Assembly (NCBI GenBank): GCA_003156715.1
Contig: PMHO01000050.1
Span: 1,778-43,088, forward strand
Length of the DNA stretch: 41,311 bases
From: Candidatus Tityobacter terrigena
GTDB lineage: Bacteria > Vulcanimicrobiota > Vulcanimicrobiia > Vulcanimicrobiales > Vulcanimicrobiaceae
Direction: 5' to 3'
Both the position numbers and the translations under genes were made by a program. Position 1 is the first letter of the stretch. Every line of letters begins with the position of its first letter. The notes under the pieces are model-generated. The model searched no databases and was not told the origin of the DNA. It saw nothing but the letters and a program-made list of their open reading frames with translations. This document shows, one piece after another, positions 15,289 through 22,971 of this stretch.

Positions 15289-16661
15289 ACGGCCGATGGC
15301 GCGGGGCGGCGCCGCTTCTGAGCGGGCCGCTGCGTTACGCGCGCTGGCTGTATCCGGGCCTCGGCGTCAAACGCTGGTTGATCGTCGCGCTGCTCGGCGC
15401 TCTCTTGTTATCCGACGGGATCACGCGCTGGCTGACGGCCGAAGGCGCACATTTCGAAGTCAATCAGTTGATCGACGATATGTTCGATCAGTTGATGCCG
15501 CTCTCGCTGCTTTCGTATCTCTTCATGATCGTCGGAGCGGTCGCGGTCGTGGTCGGCATACGGCAGTGGATGCGCTCCATCGTGCTCGCCATCGCGCCGC
15601 GCACCAAACCCGATCTGGTCGATGCCCTCATGAGCCGTCGCCTGCGCGGGGGTTACAAGATCGTCGCTATCGGCGGCGGCACGGGCCTTTCCACGCTGCT
15701 GCGCGGACTCAAGCGCTACACGACGAACTTGACGGCGGTCGTGACCGTGACCGACGACGGCGGCAGCTCCGGACGCTTGCAAAAAGAGCTTGGAATCCTT
15801 CCGCCGGGCGACATCCGCAACTGCTTGGTGGCGCTCGCGGACGATGAAGCGTTGGTCACCGATCTCTTTCGTTATCGCTTCTCGGAGGGCGAAGGCCTCA
15901 CCGGGCATTCGTTCGGCAATCTGTTCCTCGCCGCCATGACGGGCATCACCGGCAACTTCGATCGCGCGGTCAAGGAGTCGAGCCGCGTGCTAAACGTCAA
16001 GGGCCGCGTGCTGCCGTCGACGCTCGACACCGTTCGGCTGCGCGCTACGCTGGTCGACGGCACCGTCATCGACGGCGAGACCAACATCACCCGCTCGCAC
16101 GCGCCGATCGCGAAACTCGAGCTCGAGCCGGCCGGCGCCGCTCCGCTCGACGAGGTCGTCGAGGCCATCCGCGACGCGGATGCGATCGTGCTCGGCCCCG
16201 GCAGCCTGTACACGTCCATCCTTCCGAATTTCTTGGTGCAAGGCATCGCGCGCGAGGTTGCCCAGGCGAGCGGCGCGCGTATCTACATCTGCAACGTGAT
16301 GACGCAACCCGGCGAGACCGACACGTTTACCGCCTCGCAGCACGTCGAACGCCTGCTATACGAAGCCGGCGCGCGCGTGTGCGATTTCGTCGTCGTCAAC
16401 GAAGAACCGCCGCGCCGCCTGCTCGACGTCTACGCCGAGGAGGGCCAGGCACCGGTGCAGCCCGATCGCTCCGCAATTGAATCCCTCGGCGTGCGCGCCG
16501 TGGGAGCGTCGGTCATCAGCGAGACGGATACCGTTCGGCACGATCCAACGAAGCTAGCTGAGGTCGTGTTGAAGTTGATCGACGAATGCGTCGCCGAGCG
16601 CTCCTCCTTCGTGAAGCTTCCGCTTCCGCCGGCGCCGGCGAAGGAAGTCGCCTCGGGCTAG
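15285..16661 (+). CDS. yvcK: YvcK/CofD-like gluconeogenesis factor with N-terminal membrane anchor
   Basis: 458 residues, about 130 longer than B. subtilis YvcK. The extra N-terminus has two predicted membrane helices (about 30-44 and 72-91). The catalytic-fold domain then starts at KIVAIGGGTGLSTLLRG (GGGTG at 130-134). The YvcK core is complete: VTVTDDGGSSGRL, PPGDIRNCLVAL, LTGHSFGNLFLAA and LGPGSLYTSILPNFL. It binds UDP-GlcNAc-type ligands in the family and supports cell-wall synthesis during gluconeogenic growth. Its start overlaps rapZ by 4 bp. The whiA gene usual in Gram-positives does not follow. Its stop codon shares the palindrome CTAG with the stop of the convergent glycerate kinase gene. 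Confidence 0.93.
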   Translation: MNGRWRGAAPLLSGPLRYARWLYPGLGVKRWLIVALLGALLLSDGITRWLTAEGAHFEVNQLIDDMFDQLMPLSLLSYLFMIVGAVAVVVGIRQWMRSIVLAIAPRTKPDLVDALMSRRLRGGYKIVAIGGGTGLSTLLRGLKRYTTNLTAVVTVTDDGGSSGRLQKELGILPPGDIRNCLVALADDEALVTDLFRYRFSEGEGLTGHSFGNLFLAAMTGITGNFDRAVKESSRVLNVKGRVLPSTLDTVRLRATLVDGTVIDGETNITRSHAPIAKLELEPAGAAPLDEVVEAIRDADAIVLGPGSLYTSILPNFLVQGIAREVAQASGARIYICNVMTQPGETDTFTASQHVERLLYEAGARVCDFVVVNEEPPRRLLDVYAEEGQAPVQPDRSAIESLGVRAVGASVISETDTVRHDPTKLAEVVLKLIDECVAERSSFVKLPLPPAPAKEVASG

Positions 16662-17812
16662 CGAGCTTTCGGAGAGGCACCGCACCAGTCGACGCTCAGC
16701 AGACGCGCCGTGCGCGCAGCGGCGCGCTCGAGCAACGATGCCGCGCCGTACAGCGCCTGCTCCGCCGGCATCGGGCCGTCGGCAATCGGCACGGTCACCA
16801 CCCCAGCCGGCGCCAACTCGGACTCGGCTTCGGGTTCGATACGACCCGCGAAAGCGATCGTCGGGACGCCGGCCGCGCGCGCCAACCGCGCGACGCCGGC
16901 GACCGTTTTTCCGCGCAGCGTTTGCGCGTCGATGCTGCCTTCGCCGGTAAAGCACCACGTCGCGCCGGCGAGCGCTGCGGGCAGCCCGCGCAGATCGGCG
17001 ACGATATCGACCCCGGGCCGGCTCTGTGCGTTGAGGAAGGCGCAAAGCGCGAAACCAAGACCGCCGGCAGCGCCCGCGCCGGGCCGATCGCGCAGGTCCT
17101 CGCCGAGCGTTGAGGCCGTTACGTCAGCGAAGCGGGTCAGCGCCGCGTCGAGCTGCGCGACGCCCTCCGCCGACGCGCCCTTTTGCGGGCCGAACACCGC
17201 GCTCGCGCCGCGCGGTCCAAGCAGCGGATTGTCGACATCGGCCGCTACCTCGATCGTGATGTCGCGCAGATGAGCATCGAGGCCGGCAAGATCGATCTGC
17301 GCCAGTCGCGCCAGAGCGCCGCCGCCGGGCCCAAGCGAGCTGCCATGCTCGTCGAGCAGCCGCACGCCAAGGGCCTCGAGCGCGCCCGCGCCGCCATCGT
17401 TCGTGGCGCTGCCGCCGATGCCGACGACGATACGGCGAGCACCGGCGCCGGCGGCGGCCGCGATCAGCTCGCCCGTACCGTACGTCGTGCTACGCAGCGC
17501 GTCGTATTCATTCGGGGCGAGCAGCGCGAGGCCCGAAGCCGCGGACATCTCGATCACGGCGACCGTTCCATCGAGCGCGAAGGCTGCCTGTGTCGGCCGG
17601 CCGAGCGGTCCGCGCACGGCGCGAACAATGCGCTGCGCCCCGGCCGCGACAAACGCGTCAACGGTTCCCTCGCCGCCGTCGGCCATCGGCAACGCGCGCG
17701 TCTCAAGGCCGTCAGGCCACGCCGAGCGCAAACCGCGCTCGATCGCGGCGGCGGCTTCGCCCGCGCTTAGACTTCCCTTGAACTTATCAGGCGCGACGAC
17801 CGCGACGCGCAC
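16658..17812 (-). CDS. glxK: Glycerate 2-kinase (GarK/GlxK family)
   Basis: 384 residues, the normal family length. The start VAVVAPDKFKGSLSA holds the conserved DKFKGS loop. MADGGEGTVDA, IVGIGGSATNDGGAGAL and FTGEGSIDAQTLRGK follow, all diagnostic of this kinase family. It phosphorylates D-glycerate to 2-phosphoglycerate with ATP, feeding C2/C3 acids into lower glycolysis. It is cytoplasmic. It converges on yvcK with a 4-bp overlap, so the two transcripts would be antisense at their ends. No dedicated glyoxylate genes are adjacent. Confidence 0.94.
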   Translation of the reverse strand: MRVAVVAPDKFKGSLSAGEAAAAIERGLRSAWPDGLETRALPMADGGEGTVDAFVAAGAQRIVRAVRGPLGRPTQAAFALDGTVAVIEMSAASGLALLAPNEYDALRSTTYGTGELIAAAAGAGARRIVVGIGGSATNDGGAGALEALGVRLLDEHGSSLGPGGGALARLAQIDLAGLDAHLRDITIEVAADVDNPLLGPRGASAVFGPQKGASAEGVAQLDAALTRFADVTASTLGEDLRDRPGAGAAGGLGFALCAFLNAQSRPGVDIVADLRGLPAALAGATWCFTGEGSIDAQTLRGKTVAGVARLARAAGVPTIAFAGRIEPEAESELAPAGVVTVPIADGPMPAEQALYGAASLLERAAARTARLLSVDWCGASPKAR

Positions 17813-17823
17813 GACCGCGCGGC

Positions 17824-18165
17824 TTAGGAGTGCGTGAGCGGGACGTTGAGGGTGAACACCTGTCCCGGCGAAAGCGTCCCATCGGGGCCGCTATAGCTTT
17901 GGTAGTTGGGGGCCGAAATGACGACCGCTCCGTACGGTCCCGATGGAACGGGATACAGGGTGAATTTCCCGCTCGAGTCGGTTACCGTCGAAAGAACCGA
18001 GAGCGTGACGTTCGCGCCGACGACCGGCTGGCCAGAGGCCGCGTCGGTCACGGTCCCGGTGATGGTCGCGTAATTGCCCGCGGGCGGAATGGCCGGGTTG
18101 CAGGCAACCAGCCCCGCCACAAGCGCGCAGATAAAAGCAAGCCGCGCGAGCTTCATGCGCGCCAT
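17824..18165 (-). CDS. Small lipoprotein with carboxypeptidase-regulatory-like domain
   Basis: 113 residues from ATG at 18165 (a second ATG at 18156 is also possible). A lipoprotein signal ends in the lipobox GLVAC. The mature part is one Ig-like, carboxypeptidase-regulatory domain: TITGTVTDAASGQPVVGANV, then VTDSSGKFTLYPVPSGPY. Such domains are extracytoplasmic beta-sandwiches without catalysis, typically for binding or structure. It sits 5 bp after the DUF5069 gene and 11 bp before the glycerate kinase start, so the three probably form one transcript. No specific role can be assigned. Confidence 0.75.
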   Translation of the reverse strand: MARMKLARLAFICALVAGLVACNPAIPPAGNYATITGTVTDAASGQPVVGANVTLSVLSTVTDSSGKFTLYPVPSGPYGAVVISAPNYQSYSGPDGTLSPGQVFTLNVPLTHS

Positions 18166-18170
18166 TTCAG

Positions 18171-18524
18171 TCAGGCGGCGACGACGCCCTCTTCGGAATC
18201 CTGCCGGTCGAGGCTTGCGGATTTTTCGTCGCGCAGCCAAGCGTTGGCCGCCGCGCGGTGGGCGGCGTCGACGCGCGGTTCGAGCCAAGCCAAGATCGCG
18301 TCGTCGGAGGTGTGCGTGGCGATCGCCGCATCGAACTGGTCCGCGGTGATTCCCCAGCGTTCCATCACGCCTTGGTCCATCGGGCACGGGTAGATGTAGT
18401 CATGGATCGTACCGTCGGCGGCGGCACGTGCCTTGTCGAACAGGCGGGCCAGCCACAGAAAGCCGCCGATATCGTCGCGGCCGCGCCGCGGGAACGTCTT
18501 GCCGTCGCGAAAATCGGTTGCCAT
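18171..18524 (-). CDS. DUF5069 family protein
   Basis: 117 residues. The order FPRRGRDDIGGFLWLARLFDK, then IHDYIYPCPMDQGVM, then a WGITADQFDAAI helix matches DUF5069. Near the C-terminus SDDAILAWLEPRV is the usual family ending motif, here followed by about 30 extra polar residues. A strong Shine-Dalgarno sequence (GGAGG, 5 bases before the ATG) fixes the start. It is soluble and of unknown function. It is divergent from the cystathionine beta-synthase gene across 113 bp. Confidence 0.88.
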   Translation of the reverse strand: MATDFRDGKTFPRRGRDDIGGFLWLARLFDKARAAADGTIHDYIYPCPMDQGVMERWGITADQFDAAIATHTSDDAILAWLEPRVDAAHRAAANAWLRDEKSASLDRQDSEEGVVAA

Positions 18525-18615
18525 CGAGTCCTCCGTCGAGTGAATTACACTCTTCTAGACGCGAGCGGCGGCCGAAAGGTTCAGCCCGCGGCTCGGGGTG
18601 ACGGAACGGCTGGGA

Positions 18616-18628
18616 GGTTCGCCGAACC
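18616..18628. promoter_or_regulatory. Short inverted repeat just before the cystathionine beta-synthase start
   Basis: GGTTCG and CGAACC are exact complements separated by one base, ending 9 bases before the ATG at 18638. It could be an operator half-site pair, or a hairpin that limits ribosome access. The low complexity of GC-rich DNA makes chance plausible. Confidence 0.25.
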
Positions 18629-18637
18629 GCTTCCACC

Positions 18638-20029
18638 ATGGCGACCGTCCAACAGCCGCGCCGGCTGGCTTACAAGGAAAGCGCGCTCGATGCCGTAGGC
18701 AATACGCCGCTCATTCGGCTGCGCCGCGTCATCGACGACGCGAAGTGCCTGGTGCTCGCCAAAGTCGAATACGTCAATCCGGGCGGCAGCGTCAAAGACC
18801 GGCCGGCGGTGCGCATGATTCTTGATGCCGAGCAACGCGGCTGGCTCAAACCCGGGGCGACCATCGTCGAAGCCACGAGCGGAAACACCGGCACGGGCTT
18901 GGCGATGGCGGCGGCCATTCGCGGCTACCGCTGCATCCTCGTGATGCCCGACAAGATGTCGAAGGAAAAGGTCGATCTGTTGCGCGCCTACGGCGCGGAG
19001 GTCGTCATTACCCCGACCAACGTGCCGACGGACTCGCCCGAATCATACTACGGCGTGGCCGAACGTCTGGTCAGCGAAATTCCCGGCGCCTTCATGCCGA
19101 ACCAGTGGCACAACCACGCAAACCCTGAAGCGCACTATCTGACGACCGGTCCCGAGATCTGGGAGCAAACCGCCGGGACCATCACGCATTTCGTCTCCGG
19201 GATCGGCACCGGGGGTACGATTTCCGGCACCGCTCGCTTCTTAAAGGAGCAAAATCCGGCGATCGTGGTGGTGGGCGCCGATCCGGAGGGTTCCATCTAT
19301 TCGGGCGATACGCCGAAGTCGTATAAAGTCGAAGGCATCGGCATGTCGTATCTTCCCGAGACGGTCGATCTGAAAGTGATCGATGAGATCACGCGCGTCT
19401 CCGATCGCGAGTCGTTCTTGATGACGCGCCGGATCACTCGCGAGGAAGGACTCTTGGTGGGTGGCTCGTCCGGCACGGCTTGCGTGGCCGCCGTTGCGCT
19501 CGCCAGGACGCTGCCGCCCGAAGCCGTGCTGGTCGTGGTTTTCCCGGACTCCGGCCGCGGCTACATGTCGAAGATTTTCAACGACGATTGGATGATCGCC
19601 AACGGCTTCATCGCCGAAGGCGGCCGGCGCGCGACGGTCGGCGACGTGCTGCGCAGCAAGACGCCGCTTCCACCGATGATCACCATCGGCGAAAACGACG
19701 TGGTCAAGGACGCCCTCGAGCTGCTGCGGCGCTACGCGATCTCTCAGCTTCCGGTCATGCGCGGCCAGGAAGTCGTCGGCAGCATCAACGACGTGGCCGT
19801 CATGCAGGCGGTGTTCGATCAGCAGGATCTCCTGCACGAGCCGGTGCGCGACGTCATGGGCCGGGCCTTCCCCGTGCTCGATTCCGCCACCGAGATCGAC
19901 CGCGCGTACAAATTGCTCAGCCTTGCCAATTCGGCCATCGTCGTGACCGAGAAGGAACGTCCGATCGGCGTACTGACCCGGCAAGACATCATCACCTTCC
20001 TTTCCTCGCTTTCGACCCCCGCTCAGTGA
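18638..20029 (+). CDS. cbs: Cystathionine beta-synthase with C-terminal CBS-domain pair
   Basis: 463 residues. The fold-type II PLP domain has the lysine in NPGGSVKDRPAV (K53), the substrate loop EATSGNTGTGLA and the phosphate-binding loop SGIGTGGTISGTA. VFPDSGRGYMSKIFNDDW near residue 305 is typical of CBS rather than plain cysteine synthase. Residues about 335-455 form two CBS motifs (SKTPLPPMITIGEN; VMGRAFPVLDSATEI), which regulate the enzyme or bind adenosyl ligands in the family. It condenses homocysteine and serine to cystathionine. The gamma-lyase-type gene follows after 28 bp, so the pair makes cysteine from methionine sulfur. Confidence 0.93.
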   Translation: MATVQQPRRLAYKESALDAVGNTPLIRLRRVIDDAKCLVLAKVEYVNPGGSVKDRPAVRMILDAEQRGWLKPGATIVEATSGNTGTGLAMAAAIRGYRCILVMPDKMSKEKVDLLRAYGAEVVITPTNVPTDSPESYYGVAERLVSEIPGAFMPNQWHNHANPEAHYLTTGPEIWEQTAGTITHFVSGIGTGGTISGTARFLKEQNPAIVVVGADPEGSIYSGDTPKSYKVEGIGMSYLPETVDLKVIDEITRVSDRESFLMTRRITREEGLLVGGSSGTACVAAVALARTLPPEAVLVVVFPDSGRGYMSKIFNDDWMIANGFIAEGGRRATVGDVLRSKTPLPPMITIGENDVVKDALELLRRYAISQLPVMRGQEVVGSINDVAVMQAVFDQQDLLHEPVRDVMGRAFPVLDSATEIDRAYKLLSLANSAIVVTEKERPIGVLTRQDIITFLSSLSTPAQ

Positions 20030-20057
20030 TCTCGGGCCGCTTGCTGGCGTGCGCGGC

Positions 20058-21215
20058 ATGAGATTCAGCACGCGCGCAATCCATGCGGGCCAAGAAGCCG
20101 ATCCGACGACCGGGGCCACGATCGTGCCGATTTACCAAACGTCGACCTACACGCAGAGCGCGGTCGGCGAGCACAAAGGCTTCGATTACAGCCGCACGGT
20201 AAACCCGACCCGGACGGCGCTCGAAAAGCAGCTTGCGGCGCTGGATGAGGCAGCCTTCTGCAGCGCCTTCGCAAGCGGGATGGCGGCGACGGCGGCGGTC
20301 CTCAACGCCCTATCCGCGGGCGACCACGTGGTCGTCGGCGACGACCTCTACGGCGGAACCTATCGCCTCTTCTCACGCGTTCTGTCGCGCTACGACCTTC
20401 GCTTCACATACGTCGACATGACGCTTCCTGAGGCCGTCGGCGCCGCTCTGGAGCCGCGCACGAAGCTCATCTGGGTTGAGACGCCGACCAACCCGTTGCT
20501 CAAGATCGTCGACATCGCCGCGATCGCCAATCTCAAAGACGCCGGGCAGCTGCTGGTGGTCGACAACACGTTCGCCTCACCGTACTTCCAATCGCCGCTC
20601 GCGCTCGGGGCCGACGCGATCGTATACTCCACGACGAAATACATCGGCGGGCACAGCGACGCCGTCGGCGGTGCCGTGGTCACGAACGATGCGAAGCTGG
20701 CCGAAACCGTCCGCTTCCATCAGAACGCCGTCGGCGGCGTACCGGGTCCTTTCGACGCATGGCTCGTGATGCGCGGCGCTAAGACGCTGGCGTTACGCAT
20801 GCGCGCGCACGAAGCCAATGCGCGCGGCATCGCCGAGTTTCTCGCCGGCCGCGACGACGTCGAGTCGGTTTTCTATCCCGGCCTGCGCTCCCATCCGCAG
20901 CATGAGATCGCCAAGCGGCAGATGCGCGGCTTCGGCGGCATGGTTTCGTTCACGCTGCGCGGCCCCGAAGCCCGGACGTTCGCTTTCGCGGGGCGAACGC
21001 GCCTCTTCAGCTTGGCCGAAAGCTTGGGCGGGGTTGAATCGTTGATCAGCCTTCCGGCGCGCATGACGCACGGATCGATTCCAAAAGAAGAGCGCGAACG
21101 GCGGGGTGTGACCGACCGGCTTCTGAGGCTTTCGGTCGGCATCGAGGATCTCGAAGACCTGATCGACGACCTGCGCACGGCGCTCGACGCGACGGTCGAA
21201 CATGCGCATCGTTGA
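20058..21215 (+). CDS. Cystathionine gamma-lyase / gamma-synthase (Cys/Met metabolism PLP enzyme)
   Basis: 385 residues from ATG at 20058; a GTG 9 bases upstream adds only three residues. The N-terminus (STRAIHAGQEADPTTGATI), VVVDDLYGGTYRLF-like loop, PLP aspartate in VVDNTFASPY (D169) and lysine in STTKYIGGHSD (K194) define the family. SLGGVESLISLPARMTH is the usual substrate-pocket signature. Placement after cystathionine beta-synthase favours gamma-lyase (cysteine production). Gamma-synthase activity cannot be excluded because the two are not separable by these motifs. Probably in one operon with cbs. Confidence 0.92.
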   Translation: MRFSTRAIHAGQEADPTTGATIVPIYQTSTYTQSAVGEHKGFDYSRTVNPTRTALEKQLAALDEAAFCSAFASGMAATAAVLNALSAGDHVVVGDDLYGGTYRLFSRVLSRYDLRFTYVDMTLPEAVGAALEPRTKLIWVETPTNPLLKIVDIAAIANLKDAGQLLVVDNTFASPYFQSPLALGADAIVYSTTKYIGGHSDAVGGAVVTNDAKLAETVRFHQNAVGGVPGPFDAWLVMRGAKTLALRMRAHEANARGIAEFLAGRDDVESVFYPGLRSHPQHEIAKRQMRGFGGMVSFTLRGPEARTFAFAGRTRLFSLAESLGGVESLISLPARMTHGSIPKEERERRGVTDRLLRLSVGIEDLEDLIDDLRTALDATVEHAHR

Positions 21216-21236
21216 CGGTCCGCCGAGTGACGCTGC

Positions 21237-21854
21237 TTACTCGCGGTGGGCCGGATAGACGACGACGTAGAGCGATGAAAGGTCTTTGGCCGCTTCGTCG
21301 TCGGTAAAATCGCCTTGGTGGCCGATCAGTGAGACGATAATGCTGCGCTTCGTGTCGACCACGACCCACTCGTAGCGCTGAACGTACTTGCCGGCTTCGT
21401 TCCCCGAATTGACGTGCAGCCAGTACGCCGGCATGCCGTTCGCCAGGGTCGTCTTTTCCTTTTTTACGACGTAGATGCTGTCGAGATCGTTACGCAGCGC
21501 TTGGTCGTGGGTGACCTCAAAGGCATCTAGGGTTCCGTCGTAGTCCTGGACCGAAACGGTGATCACCCGGCTGTTCCGCTGGTTCCCCTTGATGTAGAGT
21601 GCGACCGGCGGTTTCTGATCCCGACCGCCTCCGGGCACTTGCGCGTCCGTGGAGAGCGGTATGCGCTTCCAATCGTCGGGGGGTTGAAAGTGCATCCCCG
21701 GGTCGTCGTACGACAGCGGGTTATGGGTCGGTGTGGCGTAGGGTGCGGGCGAGCTCGGCGGCGTGGTCTGAGCGCGCCCGGGCACACCGGCCGCGGACGT
21801 CGAGATGAAAAGAGACAACGCGAGCAAGCGCCGCAGCGCCGAGGATGCCGTCAC
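21237..21854 (-). CDS. Secreted protein of unknown function
   Basis: 205 residues from a GTG start. A signal peptide (RRLLALSLFISTSAAG, cleavage near GRAQ) is followed by a Pro/Thr-rich linker. A domain then begins YDDPGMHFQPPDDWKRIPL and ends in SSLYVVVYPAHRE. The opening resembles the pattern of PsbP/DcrB-like domains, where a surface protein starts with a short 'dpg-F-P-W' segment, but this is a weak resemblance. No catalytic motif is seen. It faces the end of the transsulfuration pair and lies 45 bp after the esterase gene on the same strand. Confidence 0.6.
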   Translation of the reverse strand: MTASSALRRLLALSLFISTSAAGVPGRAQTTPPSSPAPYATPTHNPLSYDDPGMHFQPPDDWKRIPLSTDAQVPGGGRDQKPPVALYIKGNQRNSRVITVSVQDYDGTLDAFEVTHDQALRNDLDSIYVVKKEKTTLANGMPAYWLHVNSGNEAGKYVQRYEWVVVDTKRSIIVSLIGHQGDFTDDEAAKDLSSLYVVVYPAHRE

Positions 21855-21899
21855 GCGTTGCCGATTCTCGCCGCGCGCGTACTTCCCCGCCCGCCGTCC

Positions 21900-22937
21900 T
21901 CAAGGGTTGTCGAGGACCGCCCCGAGCGCCGGCAGCGAGACCGCGTAGCGATACCCGATATTGCGATGGTCGTCGTCAAATTCTTCGTGCCGCACTTCGA
22001 GCCCGAGGTCGCGCATACGTTGAACGAGGATGCGCGCCCCGATGTCGAGCGCGTACTCATCGCGCCGCCCGCAGTCGACGTAGCGCAGGCGCAGACGCTC
22101 GAGCTCGCTGCGCTTTTGCAGGCAGACCTCGATGGGATCGAAGGCACGCCAACGGGCGAACACGTCGTCGCGGATTTCCCCCGTGCGGGCGTCCCAGGGC
22201 AGATCGATCGCCCATCGCTCGGCGGCTCGCGGCGAGTAGCACGAGGCGTAGCCGATCATCTCCATCGTCGAGAACTCAGGGGGCTTTCGTTTGAAGCTGC
22301 TTTCGAAGGCCGTTACAAAGGCGCCGATGTCGTTGTCGTGCTTTTCCAGCTCGCGCTGGGCGTCGGCGAAGCTAGGGACCGCGGCCGCGCGAAAGTTCGT
22401 GTCGCCGCTGTGCGAGGCGAAGGCGCAGAACGTGCCGGGGCACATCATCGACAGATGCAGCGAGCCGAAACCGCCGGACGACTTGCCCAAGACCGCGCGG
22501 CCGCCTTCGCGCGCAATGGTGCGATACTGCGCGTCGACGTGCCCGACCACGTCGCGTACCGTGTAGGCGGCATAGTTGCCGTTGTGAATCGAGTCCATGT
22601 ATTGCGAGCCGCCGAGCCGTGTGAAGCCGTCGACGATCGCAAGCAGCGCGGGTTGCATGCTGCCGCGCTCGATCAGACGGTCGATCCACTGGACGACGTT
22701 GGTCTCCCACTGCCGCGCCCCGACGAGCGCGGCCGCGTCGCCGCTGTATCCGTGGAGGACGTACAGGGTCGCATAGCGGCGCGACCCCTCCGGATCGTAT
22801 CCTGGCGGCGTATACACCGGGACGGGCCGTTCGGTCGGATCGCCGAGAGCGTTGCCGCGCAAGGCAGTCGAATCGACGTACCCGATGTGGAGGTCGCCGC
22901 GCAGTCGTAAGAGCCGCCCGAGTTCGGTCGTAGCCAC
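21900..22937 (-). CDS. Esterase D-like alpha/beta hydrolase
   Basis: 345 residues of the PF00756 putative-esterase type. The oxyanion region is TLYVLHGYSGD. The nucleophile elbow is VLGKSSGGFGS (S153). An Asp is available in YVDCGRRDEY, and the C-terminal His lies in FDDDHRNIGYRY. There is no signal peptide, so it is cytoplasmic. Relatives hydrolyse acyl esters such as S-formylglutathione, siderophores or feruloyl sugars; the substrate here is open. It is divergent from the secreted GH35-like gene (34 bp between starts), hinting at carbohydrate-ester processing, which is inference. Confidence 0.85.
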   Translation of the reverse strand: MATTELGRLLRLRGDLHIGYVDSTALRGNALGDPTERPVPVYTPPGYDPEGSRRYATLYVLHGYSGDAAALVGARQWETNVVQWIDRLIERGSMQPALLAIVDGFTRLGGSQYMDSIHNGNYAAYTVRDVVGHVDAQYRTIAREGGRAVLGKSSGGFGSLHLSMMCPGTFCAFASHSGDTNFRAAAVPSFADAQRELEKHDNDIGAFVTAFESSFKRKPPEFSTMEMIGYASCYSPRAAERWAIDLPWDARTGEIRDDVFARWRAFDPIEVCLQKRSELERLRLRYVDCGRRDEYALDIGARILVQRMRDLGLEVRHEEFDDDHRNIGYRYAVSLPALGAVLDNP

Positions 22938-22971
22938 GCCGCGTGATGCGCTATGCCGGCAGGCGGCTCCT

